Of a DNA stretch of 64,000 nt, positions 27,432-39,413 are shown piece by piece. This DNA is from Certhia americana (lineage: Eukaryota; Chordata; Aves; Passeriformes; Certhiidae), in contig CM031857.1 of the NCBI GenBank assembly GCA_018697195.1, positions 68,970,195 to 69,034,194 of the forward strand. The letters are read 5' to 3'. The number at the start of each line of letters is the position of its first letter. The first letter of the stretch is position 1. The notes below the pieces were generated by a model. That model was not told the origin of the DNA and searched no databases. It saw nothing but the letters and a program-made list of their open reading frames with translations. A program made the translations under genes and the position numbers.

Positions 27432-28375
27432 GTTTTCTAACAAAACATAGTCTTAGAAAATGAGAGTTCTGTATCTAAATCAAATAACCTTATTAGTAAG
27501 GTTATTTACTGAGATTGTAAAGTATGTTTAGTCTAACATCATGTCTTCAACAGTAGCTGGTAGATGGGACCTTCTAGTGACCTCCCAAGAGTTCCTTCAC
27601 CAGACAACCAAGTTATGCTTTTCTCTGAGCTCCAGGATGATAGAAGGATGTCCCTCATTCACACCAGACCATGGAGAGAGCACACTGGTGCAGGGAAAGG
27701 ATGTGAGTGGGCAGGAGCAGAAGACAGAAACTGCTATGTGATGACCATACCCACCTCTACCCTGGGCCTGTGGCACCTGGGGAGCATAGAGGAGTATAAA
27801 GTGGAGAACTGAAGCTGACTCTGGGAGAAGGATAAAAAAAGAGTGTTAATGTTTGTCTTTGTTTCTCAATACCCAAATCAATCTTCTCTATATCTCACCA
27901 CTGAGTGGCTGAGCCTGTGGACAGCTGAAATATCACTTTAGTAAAGGAAAACAAAGAATGATCTCAGTTCCCTGAGGAGCTGGTGTCCAGGATCTGATCA
28001 GCTTGGAAGAAGAGAGCATTGGAAAGGCAGTCTTGTGATAATGAAGTATGTGTTGGAAACAGACTATGCAATCCCAAGCCAAACAATTTAACAATTTCTA
28101 TATGGTCCATATTTTCGTCACTTGGCTCAAATATACAGTCAGGCACTGGCCTGGAGCAATGAAACTCTTATATGCAGATTGGGAATCAATGGGAACAGTG
28201 CCTAATAAAGGTTGCTTGAGCGAGGAAGTGTAAGGAAACAGAAAATATACAGTAACAGTATCCACTTTCTGCAGTTAAGGCATTTCCTGAGTTAGAGGAC
28301 AAGCATCTGTCCTCCACAACGTTTTTTAACAGTTGCATCCAAGCTGCAGGTTTGTCTTCCTTTGGTGACAGTGAT

Positions 28376-28812
28376 GGGAAAGGGAAAGGGAAAGGGAAAG
28401 GGAAAGGGAAAGGGAAAGGGAAGGAAAGGAAAGCGGCTGCAAAGGGAAAGGGAAAGGGAAAGGGAAAGGGAAAGGGAAAAGGAAGTTCAGGGAAGTTCAG
28501 AGAAGTTCAGGGAAGGGAAGTTCAGGGAAGTTCAGGGAAGGAAAGGAAAGGAAAGATGCGGAAAGGAAAGGTGCGGCAAGGAAAGGTGCGGCAAGGAAAG
28601 GTGCGGAAAGGTGCGGAAAGGTGCAGAAAGGAAAGGAAAGGTGCGGAAAGGTGTGGAAAGGTGCGGAAAGGAAAGGTGCGGAAAGGAAAGGTGCGGAAAG
28701 GTGCGGAAAGGTGCGGAAAGGTGCGGAAAGGTGCGGAAAGGAAAGGAAAGGAAAGGAAAGGAAAGGAAAGGAAAGGAAAGGAAAGGAAAGGAAAGGAAAG
28801 GAAAGGAAAGGA
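28376..28812 (+). repeat. Purine-strand minisatellite: GGGAAA, GGAAGTTCA, GGAAAGGTGC and GGAAA units
   Basis: About 437 nt of tandem purine-rich repeat with four zones: (GGGAAA)n from 28376 with an interruption near 28430; GGAAGTTCAG-type units around 28480-28540; (GGAAAGGTGC)n from about 28550 to 28738, where each GTGCGG unit brings a CpG; and (GGAAA)n to 28812. One strand is almost all purine in zones 1 and 4. The repeats lack stop codons in several frames, which explains the overlapping KGKG- and SFPFL-type reading frames of up to 197 residues. Those are not genes. Confidence 0.95.
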
Positions 28813-28814
28813 AT

Positions 28815-31200
28815 CAAAAAGGATTTTATTCTTTGATTTTATTGGTTTTAATGTTCTGACTGCTATTTTTTGCTATGGTGTTTATAAGGCAGGTGAAAAG
28901 ATTCAGAAAGAAATGTTCAAATGGGACTATGATGTTTATTTATAAAATAGCATAGGGATGTTTTTTAATTTTTATAAATATTTTTCCTTGTATTTTATAA
29001 CATTAAAATTACATTTCTACAGCTGCTAATACTTAAAGATTTTTTTAAATCTGTCTGTAGTGACACCAGTGTCTTCCAGGGTGATAATATGTAGTTGAAA
29101 ATGAATATTTAGTTACGTTTATTTTTCTTCTGCTATGTTTCTTTCTGCTTACTCAGATTGAATTTCACATGATGTTTTGTTCCTCAGAAACCCTACTAGC
29201 TGTGATCCTGCTACATTTCTACTCAGTCAGCTTTGACTGTCCTCAATAATTTTGTGTCATTGACAGCAGGCTCTGTTACCTGAGCGTTCCTCCATGTTTT
29301 CTGTCAGTCCTGAATACACTGAATGTAATACAGCACTGAGCTGATCATGTTTTTACACCAAGTGTTTCCAAGTTCCTGAGTGGTTAGGGATCTAGCTGGT
29401 AGAGATCTGAGTCTTTTGAAAGGTCTTTCAACTTTGTCATTGTCAGATTCTTAAGAACTTTAGAAGCTTCTCATCTTTTATGTGGAAGTAGTGACAATCT
29501 TGGAAGCATTTCCTATGTCCTTAATCATGTGAATACTAATTTTATAGCAAACACTGCCTTCACTTACAGCTCTTGAGCAGGAAATTTCAGAAGGTATTCT
29601 GGTTGACATGAGAAGCAGCTCTCTTGTGTAGTTTGCCAAATGTCTAAAGAAGAGAAGAAATATAAGAAGTTTAATGCACATTTATGCACATGCACCTTTT
29701 TTTTTAGCTGTTTGGCTTAGTATGTCAAAAAGATAAGCCATATGTTTTGAAAGAATAAGTGACTGTGTCCCCACATCCCAGAAGGATAGAGCTTGCAGCC
29801 TTTTCTCTTTAGATGTCTAAAAACAATGGAAAAGCAATATACCTTAAAACCTTCACTGGGGACAGCTTTATTCTCTAGTACAGGCAGTATAATAGTAACA
29901 GGAGAAAAGGGCTCTTAGTGGTAGCTGAACAACATGTAAGAAAATTATAGTCACTATTTTTCAAGATACTGCGGCTTAGTGTACTGCTAAAGTAAGAGTC
30001 TTTAATTTGTGGAAACTGGCATATGTAAGAATCTATCCAGGACTTGTGGCTTTCACCCACCCATAATTGGGCCTGTAAGTATTAGTGAAAGATTTATTTT
30101 TGAACATTTAAAATTAAAGGTCCTGTCTTCCAGAAAATGATCAGATTAAACTATATTCTTCCCAGAACATGGACATTGTAGATACAGACTTTTCTGAAAG
30201 GAAATATTTTTATAATAATCACCAAAATTATAATTTTGTGCTTTCATGGAACAAGGGAGTTCGAGAAAGAAAACAGTTTATGTATTTAGATATTTTACTT
30301 ACTCAGCAAGGCTGAATATTCTGTTTATTTTAAATGCTTATATTTTTATTAATCATGAGCATTAAGTTGTGATAAGGTAAGAACCTTTACTGCCTTTTAT
30401 AGATTAAGGAAATTCAGAGCTGCTCAGCAATTTGCACATTTGGGTTCCAGTTATGCGGGGTATTACATAGCCAGCTACTGAGCTGAAAAGGCTTGTTTAG
30501 CTGAAAGACCAAACTGAAAGAAAAGACTTGTTTAGAGCAGTCCAAAGAGGTAAAATGAGGAGAGGTTTTGAGGAAGAGATTATGGATGGGTATAATCAGG
30601 TGAAATACCAGGAAAACACTTTCTAATCGTGAAGATTATTAACCTACAGAACAATGTCTCGCGAGAACCAATTCAGAGGCAAAGGAATACGTTAGCTGAA
30701 ATACAAACCTTAGTCTTTGATTTCCCTATGATTTGTGTTCCTTACCCTTTAAAAATGTGAGGCTTGCATAAACTGTGTTTCTATTTAAAATGTTTTATAT
30801 ATGTGTGTGTATATACATATATATGTATATATATGTATACATATATATGTATAAATAAAATATATAGATATAGAGATATGTGTATACTTGCCTTTAGTTT
30901 TATACTCCCCCTGCCCCTCCCTCACTCTTTCCACAAAAACAGAAGCTACAACATTTAATTTCTGCTCACTGTGACTGGGACAAGCTCAGTGCTGCATGGT
31001 CTTGACCATGCAAACATAATCATGTAGTTTAGCTTACTCTTACACCCAGCCCAGCCACTCCTTGTAGAAATCATCAGTGTGTGTGTGGAAGTCACAGCTT
31101 GTGTGGTAGTGATTGTTGAGAGAACCAAGCTCTAATATTGCATTTTATACTGATTAATTAAAAGACCTGTGGGCTTGGAACAGCAGTCAGCCATATTGTG
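28815..31200. other. AT-rich noncoding stretch, no supported gene
   Basis: No gene can be supported. The stretch contains ordinary AT-rich sequence and the AT/GT array at 30796-30890. A MIR-like antisense fragment may lie near 30385-30480 (TTTTATAGATTAAGGAAATT followed by GCTCAGCAATTTGC), but it is too diverged to list separately. Confidence 0.45.
30796..30890. repeat. Imperfect (AT/GT)n array
   Basis: Alternating purine-pyrimidine sequence of TATATG, TGTGTG and TATACA blocks runs for about 95 nt with decreasing purity toward the 3' side. It is a degenerate microsatellite. Confidence 0.85.
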
Positions 31201-31243
31201 GCTTTGCGAGAACTGCTTCTGTCATATTTTTTTCCTGTGACAG

Positions 31244-31294
31244 AATCCTCCAACAGCCTCTGGGCCTTCTTGGAGAGTTAGCAATTCCCAACAG
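31244..31294 (+). other. Candidate internal exon, 51 nt, symmetric
   Basis: A strong acceptor (TATTTTTTTCCTGTGACAG, ending 31243) and a strong donor (CAACAG|GTGAGG) enclose 51 nt. Phase 0 reads NPPTASGPSWRVSNSQQ. Phase 2 reads ILQQPLGLLGELAIPN and is also open. Phase 0 would follow the candidate at 25237-25298. Phase 2 would join directly to the terminal candidate at 39991. The family is not recognised, and the segment could be a chance pairing of good splice motifs. Confidence 0.22.
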
Positions 31295-31299
31295 GTGAG

Positions 31300-33080
31300 G
31301 AATTTACTTTTAAAGAATACAAGATTATATAGTTGTGGGCTCTTACATATCAGGTGGCCTCAGAGTCAAGGAATGATCCTGATGCTTCCAATTTACAGTC
31401 AGTCTTTAGTTTTGAAATTCATATAATCAGTTAGATTACAGAGCTTCTTAGTTTACAGAAATGCTTATCTGCTATCGATTGTGTCAAAGATATTTCGTTT
31501 TCTTTGATATAGAAGTTAATTCTTCAGAAAAAGATTGTTCACTAATATTCAGTCCCCTTTTTCAAGGCTAAGTAAATTTTCTAGGTGGAATGTTTTCATA
31601 GTGCTCATCTGTTTTATCAGAATTCACTTGATAGGTTTCTAAACTAAGTTTTTTTGTAAGACCAGACCATGAGATTACTAATAAACCTCAAATAAAGTTT
31701 ATGACAAACAGAATGAATCTGACTATAACAGTTTCAGGAGAAAAGCAGCAATTTTCTGTTTGCCTTTGCCTCCTAGTTTTTCCAATTACATGCTTTTTTT
31801 TTTTTTAGCACCATTTCTTTAAAAGTTTTAACTAGTTTTCCTTCTTCATGTAACTCAGGGCTCAATGCCAATTCCTAAACATTATTGTGAATGCATCCTG
31901 ACTGCTGTCAGTGCAGGCACAGATTGTCAAAGACACATGTTGATGTTGACTTGGAGTGAGAGTTCGCAGGAAGAATTTTATTTAATTTTTTTTCCACCTT
32001 CATTATCATTCTGAGTAATTAATTCTTCTTCTTTAATAGAGGTAAAGCCACACTTCTGTGATTTCCCTCCCCTTCTTCTGTGAGTTTTTTTCACTGTTTT
32101 CTCTTTGATACCACCCATGTCCTGAAGACAAGTCCTAAAAGCAAAAATAATTTCATGTTTTGTGAGATTTGTAGTCTTTACATTTAGTATTTTAAATTTA
32201 AATTAGCATGAATTTAAAATAATTTAATTAATTTGAAAAACAGCTGATAAAATGCGGTTATATACAGGGCAAATTAGTTTTCAAGGCTCCAGTTGTATAA
32301 TTCTTTCACATGATTCATTTTGTTTTAGAGATCATATCTAAAGGAGGCCAGATGAATTGAGTCTAAAAAGTACTTATTTCTCTCTCAAGTGAGGATATTA
32401 GCAGGTGGACTTATGTAACTGTTATTCATTATGCACACAGCTCATTCTACCTTCTTTCTATGGTAAGTCAATGTCTGAGTGAAGCATTCTTGTCCAGCTT
32501 TGACACTTACCAGGATGGGATAAGTTGCCCTGTTGAGATCCTTGTTCCTCTCTGCTGACAATTAGACAAAGTGATTAAAGTGAATGGAGACCCTGCTTAA
32601 TGTACCTGAGAACCTAAATCCTGTGTCCAGGATGCAGTGATCACTTTTTGCATGGGAAGAGAGAAGAGACAACACAGAGCTCTTCATCCATCAGGTTTTG
32701 CACAGCTATTGCTCTAAGCACACACAGGTACATCAGCTGGCTGCACTGGCTGATGGCCTGCTGTGATAATCCATGTGACCTCTTCACTGGAGCTGGGGGG
32801 TCCTCTTGGATGGATACCTGCTTCCAGCCCACTAGTTGTGCTGTGAGAACCCTCAAATCCTGTGTTACATACATGGTATATTGCAAGTGTTAGTGAGCTG
32901 TATCCCAGGGGATAACTTTCAGAACTTGATTAAATAGGCTCACAGCTGGTGCAGGACTTAGACTGCCTGGATCTCAGGTAACTTCTTTACAGTATCTTCC
33001 ATAGTAAAAGCAGATTAAACCCATGTGGCAGTTAAAGAACAGTGATACCAATACCTGCCCATTGTAAGAGCAAATGTCAT
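31300..33080. other. AT-rich noncoding stretch, no supported gene
   Basis: No coding region can be supported. A short GGTAAGT donor-like site at 32462 follows a CACACAG acceptor-like site with only 22 nt between, which I treat as chance. The rest is unique AT-rich sequence with poly-T near 31795. Confidence 0.45.
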
Positions 33081-33083
33081 CCT

Positions 33084-33223
33084 GAGATGGGCTCAGCTCA
33101 TCTGGTCAGAACATGGTGCTAATAACATCAAGGTTGTGGGCTCAATGCCTGTATGGGTCCTTTACTTAAAATATGGACTTGGTGATCCTTGTGGATCCCT
33201 TCCAAATCAGAATATTCAGTGAA
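33084..33223 (+). mobile_element. tRNA-Ile-derived SINE with CR1-like tail (TguSINE1-like)
   Basis: The first ~76 nt follow tRNA-Ile(AAU). There is an A-box-like GGGCTCAGCTCATCTGG near 33089-33105, GTGCTAATAACATCAAGG with the AAT anticodon at about 33120-33122, and a B-box-like GGGCTCAATGCC near 33138-33149. After a short linker, 33175-33223 resembles the 3' end of CR1 (GACTTGGTGATCCTTGTGGA, then CCCTTCCAAATCAGAATATT). A tRNA-Ile head plus CR1 tail is the structure reported for TguSINE1, which is mobilised in trans by CR1 reverse transcriptase. Mutations in the tRNA arms show an old, inactive copy, and it is not a functional tRNA gene. Confidence 0.82.
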
Positions 33224-34379
33224 ACCACCAAGCAGACTCATCTTGGGAAAATTGAGACAGTCTAAAAGTACTTTTTTACATACCCTAGGTACTGTCAGTA
33301 ACTAATTTTTTTCCAAATATCATGGCTCTTTCCTGACTCTGATGCATTTTCCAACACAATTCTGCTGACTTCGTAGTGTTCAGTTGCAAATATACACTAA
33401 GATATTATTGTTATTGCTATTGTTATTTTATTATGCAGGTAAATATAACTCTGAATTTATAGATATACATCTTACATGCTGAGGAAAACATGCTTTTATA
33501 CATATAATTGCAGTTAATAGAAGAAAGATGCACTTCCGTCTTCACAGACTGCTAGCCATAAAACATGGCAGAAAAGCTATAGTGTTATTGATTGACTTAC
33601 TGCTTGTTGTACAAGCTTGTGGGTGAATATTGAATTCATAATCTAACCCTATTCTCCATTCCGTGAATGACTTCTCTCTGTTCTCTTCCTCTCTAAGTAT
33701 GTAGACATAATATATGCTGCATTCCACAACTTTTACACTCTACACATTCCCCTTGAATGGATATTATATTTCTGTAACTCTCCTGAGACAAATTTTTTTT
33801 TTTCAAAATTATTTTATTCAATTCCCAGTTTGAGCTAGATATCTTGTATGAATCATAAAAAAATGAAATGACTAATTTTATTGTTCACAGCATAATTCTC
33901 CAAGAATGCAAACAAAACAACACTGAAAACAAGTCTCATAAACGGAACATTAAAAATATTACTTCTTGATGGAAGCTCAAATGAATGATTCACTTGGATT
34001 CTTAGGGATTTTCATAGTATAGTTGTCGTGGGTTTCATCTAAACATTTTTAAAGTAAGAAATCACATTGATGCCAAATGTGACTACAAAAGCACTGTTCT
34101 TTATGGAGAAATAATTATTCACATTTACTATCTCCCTTTGCAGAAGAGGAAGAAAATAAAGAAAAAAAAACACCACAAAAAAAAAAAAGCCTTGTGAGAA
34201 GTCCAAGGCAGAATGCCAAAGACAGCATTCAAAATTAGAGTTAGTTAAAATGAGAGGGACTGAAGTTGCATAAGTAGAGACTTAGCAACATGACAGGTCA
34301 CCCTACAGGCACATGTGTCACTATTTTTTTTCCCTCCTAAATATAGAAGAGAAATAAGGAGAGTAATTATGGTTTTGTG

Positions 34380-34610
34380 GCTTGAGTATTGACCTGGGTT
34401 TGGTTCCTGTTCTGCTTCCAGTCTTACTTTGAAGAAATCACTGAGGGTCAAACCACATTTGATGTTAATGCAACACAGTCAATAAAGTCATGCTGCTTTA
34501 ATCCTTCTGAAAATCCTGTTGGTAATTTTCCTGTGCCTCAGTTCCTTACTTGTGGTATTATAGCCAATACTATTTCCTTTCTCCATCCGTTTGTGAATCT
34601 TGCTTATTTA
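34380..34610 (+). mobile_element. MIR-like ancient SINE, diverged
   Basis: The 5' portion keeps GTGGCTTGAGTATTGACCTG followed by GGTTTGGTTCCTGTTCTGC, comparable to the MIR core in which GACCTGGGTTCAATTCC is followed by GGCTCTGCC. The 3' portion keeps TTTTCCTGTGCCTCAGTTCC and then ATACTATTTCCTTTCTCC. The middle is poorly conserved. The 96-residue frame across it is a by-product. Confidence 0.45.
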
Positions 34611-35111
34611 CACAAAAGGAAAAAAAAAGAGGGGAAAAAAAAAAAAGCCCTATACAGGAGTACACTACACTTTCATTAGCTGAACAGATAAAGTCTAAAT
34701 TATGAAAGGTTTATAGGTATTTTCTTTCTTTCATGTATCCTATGGTGCAGGCTGAGCATCCAGCTGATCACTGCAGTCATGATTTGCAGTCTTTAGGAGG
34801 TTTGAGGTACCTTGCACTCTCCTTGACCTCTACAGAGCCAGATCCAGGTTTATAGACAACCACTGTGCAGTTCTGAACATCTGTTTCTCAAGCTCCATTG
34901 TGATTCAGTATCCAGGGATTTTGTCACTGCTGTTCTTCACTGTAGTCTAGTGATGTACATACCAAACAATTGAGCATAAAATTTCTACACCTATCTTAAA
35001 TAATTCTGTTTTTTTGAATTCTGAGCGAATACACCAAGGAAACATCCTCCTCACAGGTGGTTGGCAATTCTGTTTATTTTATGGGAAGGTTGCTTGTTTG
35101 ATTTTTTTTTT

Positions 35112-35216
35112 TATATATATATATTTGTTTTTCGGTTGGTTTGAGTTTTGGGGGTTTTCTGGCTGTTTATTTGTTTGGGTTTTTTAGGGGTTGTTTTTTG
35201 CCCAGTGTCTAGGAAG
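35112..35216. repeat. (TA)n followed by G/T-rich low-complexity block
   Basis: A short TA run at 35112-35124 leads into about 90 nt of G/T-rich sequence (TTTG, GGTTGG, GGGGG and GGTTTTTT patches). Similar blocks recur near 36410 and 45890. The composition explains the Lys/Pro/Thr-rich minus-strand frame. Confidence 0.7.
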
Positions 35217-35886
35217 TAGATACACAAAGGAGATGGAAGCGAGATAGAGTTTTGTTTAGTTTTATTAATGTATCTCACTTCCAAGAGAAGGAATATCACT
35301 CTCACTAGGCAGAACAAAAGAAGACAAAAGGTATAGAAATGTATTCAGAGCACTTAATAGAACCTGCATATCCTTCCCTAGCTAAAATTCTTTGAATTCT
35401 ATATAGTTTCTGTAAAATGCAAAGGAACTGATAGACTGCTTTCTTCAGATCTAATTGTATTGGCTACCAGAAGATTATCTCTTATGAAAAGTAAAGATTT
35501 CACAGTAGCTGGTCTGTTTTCTAAATCTTATTTATTTTGTTTGCTGATTTGTTTTAATACAATGACAGAAATTCTTTATCTAGAAAATGCAAAATTGATT
35601 TTCTAACAAGTGACAAGTAAATATATGGAGAAAAGCAGATCTCCATTCATTAGAAAAACTATAGACTATACTGCACCACAGTAGTCAGCTGTGCCAGTAA
35701 TTTTGACATTCCTTTGCAAATTAGCCAGGCTTTGTGAGTACAGGTCTACTTTACCACACAGGGGGGCTTTCAGCTCTCAGAATCTGGCAGGGGTTCAAGA
35801 TCAAAGTGTTGCTTTGAACCCACTTGTTAGCCACGCAAAATAAACACAATTTACCTTGCAATAAAAGCATCAGTGAGGGGGAAAAG

Positions 35887-35917
<31 letters not shown>
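35887..35917 (+). repeat. poly-A run, 31 nt
   Basis: Thirty-one uninterrupted A residues are preceded by GGGGGAAAAG. There is no obvious source gene copy or flanking duplication. Confidence 0.88.
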
Positions 35918-35921
<4 letters not shown>

Positions 35922-36086
35922 ATTTTTTTAAAAACCTTCAAATGCAAATTCAATATTTACACTATTGCTACTAAATTAGAATAAGGAGAAAAATTATTAA
36001 AATATCATAAAAAATGACCTACAGGTAAAAGTCTTCTGCAAGGAAGGAGATGAGAGCTTGTTTCTTTTTCTTGATCACAACTACAG

Positions 36087-36331
36087 ACAATGCTTTAAAG
36101 CACAGAGAGCATCCTGATGTTGCCATAAAAAGTTCCATGGCTAATTATTTGCCAGAACAACTGTTCACTTCCTGTGGTGGATTTATGCTAAATCCTGTTA
36201 TTAGTCTTGCTCTGCAATTGCCATTGTCTGTGACTGGAAGCAAGGCTCAAAGGCTACAGTCAGCCTTTTATTACAAAACATGTGAATGGAGATTTGACCC
36301 AATGTTCAACTACTTCCCCTTTTGGTTTTAT
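36087..36331 (+). other. Candidate 245-nt exon or conserved noncoding element
   Basis: A long-pyrimidine acceptor (TTTCTTTTTCTTGATCACAACTACAG in two parts, ending 36086) and a donor TTTTAT|GTAAGC bound 245 nt. They are open for 81 codons in the frame entered in phase 1 and left in phase 0. The product would begin NALKHREHPDVAIKSS and end in an aromatic segment (FNYFPFWFY). It has no motif I recognise. The incoming phase does not match the neighbouring candidate at 31244-31294, which weakens a coding reading. The sequence also has the look of conserved noncoding DNA, and only cross-species alignment can separate the two. Confidence 0.2.
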
Positions 36332-36411
36332 GTAAGCTGCTGAGCCTTTCCCTATAAATCACTATGTTGAAATGAACTTTTACTCTTGTTCCTCTCTTGC
36401 AACCCTGGTGA

Positions 36412-36530
36412 GTTTGGGGTTTTGGTTTGGGTGTGATTTTTTTTTTCTTTTTTTTTTTTTTTTTTTTTTAATTTTCTTTTTTTTTCTTTTTTATATTTTC
36501 TTTTGTTTTCTTTTTTTATACAAAATTAAA
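36412..36530. repeat. T-rich low-complexity tract
   Basis: A G/T-rich start (GGTTTTGGTTTGGGTG) passes into long T runs broken by single C, A or G bases. It is low-complexity sequence with no coding content. Confidence 0.85.
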
Positions 36531-38339
36531 ACTGTTTAATTACAGTCTATCATCTAGGTTTCCTATATCATGGGAAAAAAAAAAATGCTTCAAGTATTGA
36601 GAAAAATGTTATTCTTGAATCCTTTTGATTTAAAAAATAAGCAATGGCCCTCCATTATAAGTATACACTGTTTAAAGCTCAATTTAAAGAATAGTTTACA
36701 GTACAAATGAAAAACTCCCTATCACAATACTGGTTACATATTTCACTGTCATCTTTTATACTTTATGTATAAATTTGGCGTACTTTTTTTATTGGACAAT
36801 AAAAACTTGCTGATGTAAATATATAGAAATGCAGGGATGAAAACTAGCTGTAAGACTGAAACATATCTGAGACATTAAGTCATTAGAGATGGAGAACTCA
36901 GTCCTGCAGTCATCACTCAGAATAAAATTCTCATTAAAGTGATAGAGCCAAGCACTCAGTAAAAGCAAAAGTAGATTTAGTTGTGTAATTATGTCCAAGG
37001 CACCTGTTTTTGTTGGCGCTTGATTCACATACCTGTTCCTTTTCATTTAAATTGAAATTAAATTATTTAAATTAAATAAGCTCTTGGAACTAAAACTTAT
37101 ATTAATGTATTATTTGCAATCTTTTTACTCCTCATACTGACAAAAATTGGAAAACTTGAACTTAAATTAATGTGGTTAAAATCCTTTTTTCTCTAGTGAT
37201 ATTCATGAAGATTTCCCACTGACGGCAAGAAAAATAAACTCAGACTTGCGAACAACTGAAATAGAGGTGGATTCAAGGAACTATCAGACTAATTCAAATT
37301 TCCAAAGAAGGAAAGGAAATCTTCCAATAATATCTAAAATACTTTTAGTGATTTGATAACCAATTGCTAGCAAATAATAGGGTAATATTTTGCGAGGTTT
37401 TTAAAAAAAATAGCTAGTCAGAGCTCTCTGTTGGAAAAATCTTAATAGCTTGTGGCTATTATGCCAACATGGATAAAGTGGCAGGCTGTGAGCACTCCCT
37501 CCAACTCATTTCCCCTATCAAAATAGCTTCTTTCTTTCAGATCCAAAGTCTGAAGTGCTTTGTCCATGTTCTCACAGAATTCAACACCTTTATGATGGCT
37601 GTGGGATGGATTTATCTGCATTTGTTCACCCAGATGACTACTACGTGTGCCTCTGACAGGGGACTAGTTCATATTCACCCTCCAAACTCAAAACACCCCA
37701 GGAGCTGAGAGTTCAAACCGCTAAGGTAGTGTTCATGAGGAGTTTATTAATAGTTGGCTACTACTTGGATTAACAGTTAATTTGTCATGTTAATCCACTC
37801 ATGCATCCTGTTAAGCCAAATCCTGTCTTCCCTGACCCAAGCCTAAGGAGCTGGGTTTTGCTCAGGAGCATGCCTCAGGCAGCAGGAGGGTTTCATTGCT
37901 TTTTTTTTTTTCCTCTTTGCCATAAAGAAGTATTGAGAATGCTGTGTCTATTGCCACCACTATAATATCCCAAATAATTTTTCTGTGGGCAAAGCCCACC
38001 TCCCAGCAGAAAGAGAAGCAGAAAGAGGAACTTCTTTTGTGATTTTGTTTGAGTTTTAAGTACTTATTATTTTCTTCTTTTTTTTTTTTTTTTTCCTCTT
38101 GTTTTGACTTCTGGTTTTTTTCCTAAAATATTTTTTACAGATTTTTTTTCAGTTATTTGTCAAGAAGCAATGTCTAAAATAAATTATATTGTGTAAACTG
38201 CTAATCTAATTTGAGGAGAATGTACTTAAGGAGAATGTCTTACATATGACCTTTCTGAGAAAGTCACAATTTCTTCATGTAATCTGAAACGCCCATCATA
38301 ATTTCTATAGACTTTGTTGACATCTCCTGCTGAGCGTAG

Positions 38340-38640
38340 AGCTGATCAGCTCCTGACTTCCTGGGAAAGAGCCCCGCTAACAAGGCTGCCCCTATTCCTT
38401 CATGTTAGCCAATGTTTCTCTCTTCTGGGCTGAAGCCTCCTCGCCCTGAAGACAGCAGCAACCGGCTCTGTCGCTGTCACCCTGTTGAGGATAGTGCGCC
38501 TTTGTCTGTGGGAAGCTCACAAAGAGTCTGTGCCTCCTCAATCCCAAAGCAATCTGACAATTTGGTAAATCTGGCAAATCGGATTTTGCTTTGCTACCGT
38601 GTCCACAAAACTCCGCATTTATTTACACAAAATATTAGCT
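38340..38640. other. Small CpG-retaining patch, function unknown
   Basis: About nine CpGs survive within 300 nt of otherwise AT-rich surroundings. The plus strand is open from 38412 to 38702, but no splice signals or known motifs support coding. CpG retention may mark an unmethylated regulatory element or a relatively young insertion, and I cannot decide between them. Confidence 0.25.
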
Positions 38641-39344
38641 TTGCATATTTTATGTGGAAGAAGGATGTCAGTCCTTTGTGGAAAGTGATGTTCAGTTCCT
38701 AATTAACAATCTATGTCCTGTAATTGTAATCAACTTATTAAATGAACAGTGAGCTGAATTTTAGTGTGTGCAGAGAGTGAGGAAAAGAAACCATTCCCAA
38801 GTCAATTAATTCTACATGGTTTATTCCTTCCTGGATTTAGAGTTTTGTTTTGCAAGTTTAATGTAACTATTTACAGTGTTTTTAAAAATAAAATAAATTT
38901 ATGATTTAGCATAAAGTTATTCTGAAAATTCATCATGTTTTCACCAATAACAAAACCACATATAATAGAAGACATTAACAATCAACAGTTGCCCATAGCT
39001 AGTGCACAGTAGGTATCTCCAAATATTTTTAAAGAAGTGCTATATAGCACCAAGTTGTAATTCTTGACAAATGTTAGTTTTTATAGAAAACTTGGAAGAT
39101 GGAATTTACAATAAACACATAGAAAATATACTTTTAAATTAACATTAAATATGGTTTATGTGAAAAGAAACATTATTTTTAGATTATTTTTTTCCCCTAC
39201 TTATTTTTAAATTTTGTTGACTAAAAAGCAACTGTAGATTGCAGCTTATTTTGCAAGAGGCTGTTTTTGGATAAAACACCCTGTTTTTTAAAAAGAAAAA
39301 AAGCAAAAGCAAACTCTCTATAAAACTCATAAAATGAACAAAAT

Positions 39345-39413
39345 ATGTCTAACTTTAAACATGTCTAATTAAATTTAAATATATCTAATTAAAACATGTC
39401 TAATTTTAGTCTG
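39345..39413. repeat. Imperfect tandem repeat of ATGTCTAATT units
   Basis: Four imperfect copies of a 15-20 nt unit containing ATGTCTAA or ATATCTAA with A/T spacers lie in a row. Confidence 0.6.

Noticed and set aside
28352..28945. 197-residue plus-strand frame rich in KGKG and ERKGK, with overlapping frames on both strands
   Set aside because: It is produced by the GGGAAA/GGAAA minisatellite, whose units contain no stop codons. Several frames are open at once and there is no unique-sequence protein part of note.
33084..33159. Possible tRNA-Ile gene
   Set aside because: It is the head of a SINE: the arms are mutated and it runs directly into a CR1-like tail, so it is not a functional tRNA gene.
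39345..39413. CRISPR-like spaced repeats
   Set aside because: Units are imperfect, AT-rich and separated by irregular spacers in vertebrate DNA. This is local tandem slippage.
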